A stretch of 33,195 nt of DNA from NCBI GenBank assembly GCA_964355045.1, contig CAYHCM010000031.1, positions 1-33,195 on the forward strand, read 5' to 3'. Shown here piece after piece: positions 31,424 to 33,195 of the stretch. The translations under genes and the position numbers were made by a program. Every line of letters begins with the position of its first letter. Position 1 is the stretch's first letter. The notes beneath the pieces were generated by a model. It was not told the origin of the DNA. It saw only the letters and a list, made by a program, of their open reading frames with translations, and did no database searches. The DNA comes from JABWCE01 sp964355045. Lineage in GTDB: Bacteria; Bacteroidota; Bacteroidia; NS11-12g; UBA9320.

Positions 31424-32358
31424 GTTACGAGATTTATACAGGGATTCTCTGGTCGTATGCATTGTATCTGATTACAAGGATTGCATTCTAATATGTGATG
31501 GACCACCTTTGATTTTTCCCCGATTGGATAAAAAACATCAGGCACTCCCGGCCCATAGATTCCTACAAGCGGAGTTTCCATTAATGCGGCTATATGCAAA
31601 GGGCCGCTTTCATTACCGATAAATAGTTGCGCTCGTTTTACCAATTCAGCAAAATCCAATAATGAAAAATTATGGGTAAAAATAAGGGCTTCTATTTTAC
31701 TCAATACTATTACTTCATTTATGGCTGCTTCATCTTCTTCGGTTCCGGTAAACAGTATTTGAAAACCGTATTTGCTATTTAAAATTTTTACAAGGTTAGC
31801 AAAATTTTGAACCGGCCATTGTCTCAAAACCTTTCTCGCACCGCAATGAATTACGGCAAATTTTGTTAATTGGTTTTCTGAAATAATTTTTTCTACATAG
31901 TTTTCAGTCGTTTTATCTATATAAATTTTGGGGGTCAAAGGTTTAGTTCCTTTCAGTAACAAAGGTTCTATAATTTCAAAATTGGTCAACACTTCATGTT
32001 TTTGCCCGCTTTTTAATTTATTTTTCAGTCTTACTCCTCCCCTGTCCAATCGTTGGTTTGGCATATTAGTTAAGGCGTATTTTAAAGTTTTCCAATTACC
32101 TCTAAGCTCAATTATTAAATCAAATTTTTCATTTTCTGGCAATCCATGAATAATGTGTGTAATGCCCGGATGGTTTGCTACCAAAGGGCTTACAAACGGC
32201 TTGCAAAGCAAAGTAACCGGAACATTTGGATACTGATTTTTTAAATGATCAAAAATATGAAGGGCATAAACCATATCCCCTATTTCATCCCATTTTATTA
32301 CCAAAACAGATTCGATTGTTTTTTTTGGATTAATAAAATTGATAATCCAGCTAACCAA
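31424..32358 (-). CDS. Glycosyltransferase family 9 protein (3' part in gap)
   Basis: The 311 residues present match ADP-heptose:LPS heptosyltransferase-like GT9 enzymes, which add sugars to lipopolysaccharide or related glycans. Visible signatures are VLVIKWDEIGDMVYAL at the start, VIHCGARKVLRQWP, and the C-terminal-domain donor-binding block LFIGNESGPLHIAALMETP with GIYGP. A C-x-x-C...C pattern (ECNPCNQIQC) precedes the gap, as in many GT9 proteins. The start is uncertain: the TTG at 32356-32358 gives MVSWIINF, but the frame is open up to a stop at 32422, next to a run of nine T. The exact sugar is unknown. Confidence 0.85.
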
Positions 32359-32443
32359 AGCTGAAATTAGAAAATAAAATTGTTCGTTGTTAAATTTGAA
32401 AGGTTTGATGACTATTTTTTTTTAAGACTATAAATTAAAAAAA

Positions 32444-33195
32444 TTAAAACTCTGGTTTCAAGCTGTAAAGAATCGGCCTGCTCGGGCTGGCATCCGATTG
32501 GAACGGGCCTATTTGTAAATCCAACATATACAATCCATCCTCAATATTTGTAGGAACGTACACCAATTCGGTAATGGTAGCATCCAATCGCAGTGATTCC
32601 GGAATTCCAAAAAAAGCTTTGTGTGCCAATAGTTTTCCTCCATCGTCTTCTCTATCCACAGATGGAATATCGCATAATAAATGTTTTACCCCCAATTTAT
32701 TTAAATAGTGCAAAGCATCTGGTAAAAAATAAGCAGGATTGGTTCCTGAATAATCGAATGTGCGTTTTGAATCCTCATTTGGCAATGTTCGTACAATCAC
32801 TGCCGAAACTTCCGGATGAATTTCAATTGTATTTAATTGTTTTAAAGATATTACCTGATCGTTATTAATAAGTTCTGGGTTCACGGTAATAAGGCATGCA
32901 ACCATAATACCTTGATGCAAAGTGTCAATAATTGTTTGCCTTTCTGCAGTAATATGCCCGATGCACTCTGTATGAGTGCCATTTCCGTGAGGGGCAAACG
33001 TTATTGTATCAACATTGCACACGCCTCCTTCATTAATATTACCTATAAAAGTACCCGATTTATAGGCTTTAAATACCGGCTTTTCGGTATAAAAACAATT
33101 AACTCCTGAGCCGTCGTGCCTTACTGACAGCGAAATATCTATGGGTTCAGAGGTATTAAAAGAATATGAATTCCCGTTCTGTATAAATGAAAGTT
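32444..33195 (-). CDS. Cyclase-family metal-dependent hydrolase (5' end outside window)
   Basis: The frame is open to the right edge, so the N-terminus lies outside. About 250 residues are visible. The HGNGTHTE block (near 32960-32990) is the HxxxH metal motif of the PF04199 cyclase family, which includes kynurenine formamidase; this copy has Glu where many have Asp. GTFIGNINEGG precedes it, and CDIPSVDREDDGG with AHKAFFG follows. These enzymes hydrolyse amides or lactones in the cytoplasm. The substrate cannot be told. A GTG at 33022 is inside the domain and is not the start. The GT9 gene follows 85 bases downstream on the same strand. Confidence 0.85.
   Translation of the reverse strand, partial: LSFIQNGNSYSFNTSEPIDISLSVRHDGSGVNCFYTEKPVFKAYKSGTFIGNINEGGVCNVDTITFAPHGNGTHTECIGHITAERQTIIDTLHQGIMVACLITVNPELINNDQVISLKQLNTIEIHPEVSAVIVRTLPNEDSKRTFDYSGTNPAYFLPDALHYLNKLGVKHLLCDIPSVDREDDGGKLLAHKAFFGIPESLRLDATITELVYVPTNIEDGLYMLDLQIGPFQSDASPSRPILYSLKPEF

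Overview
The window comes from a low-GC member of the Bacteroidota, probably a draft or metagenome assembly. Three things support this. There are two pairs of very long secreted PKD-repeat proteins with type IX secretion (T9SS) C-terminal sorting domains. TAnnTTTG promoter boxes sit in front of many starts. There is also a Bacteroidota-style ribosomal THX gene. Two runs of exactly 100 Ns (19779-19878 and 31324-31423) are scaffold gaps, and each lies inside a gene.

Layout. 1-3.9 kb: an unknown gene with a possible ADP-ribosyltransferase-like fold, purD, a 51-residue membrane protein, a PduO-type cobalamin adenosyltransferase, and a convergent TPR lipoprotein. 4.7-14.8 kb: two tandem paralogous giant proteins (1631 and 1611 aa) with about 13 PKD-like modules, three FN3-like modules and a type B sorting domain. 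14.9-19.2 kb: a STAND/AAA-type ATPase behind a tandem-repeat promoter, an AbiEii-like nucleotidyltransferase with a small partner gene, a nested-palindrome element, ffh, and a YafQ-type toxin-antitoxin pair. 19.5-26.8 kb: a second tandem pair of PKD proteins (1091 aa with a gap, and 1246 aa) that end in type A sorting domains. 27.1-28.5 kb: a truncated RhuM fragment, a full RhuM gene and a small cysteine-containing ORF. 28.6-33.2 kb: pdxH, then a minus-strand series of cyclase-family hydrolase, family 9 glycosyltransferase, msrA, pepT and ribosomal THX. That series ends at a strong, probably bidirectional terminator.

How the genes relate. Housekeeping genes (purD, ATR, ffh, pdxH, pepT, msrA, THX) are interleaved with surface-protein duplications and small toxin-antitoxin or defence-like modules. 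The T9SS cargo proteins probably act at the cell surface as adhesins or gliding-associated proteins, but no secretion machinery is encoded here. The apparent 491-aa ORF joining glycosyltransferase to MsrA is an assembly-gap artefact. The best candidates for something new are the paired T9SS repeat proteins, including a second copy with a divergent sorting domain and a possible coupled leader ORF; the repeated palindromic promoter ahead of the ATPase; the ART-like gene at the left edge; and the AbiEii/partner module.
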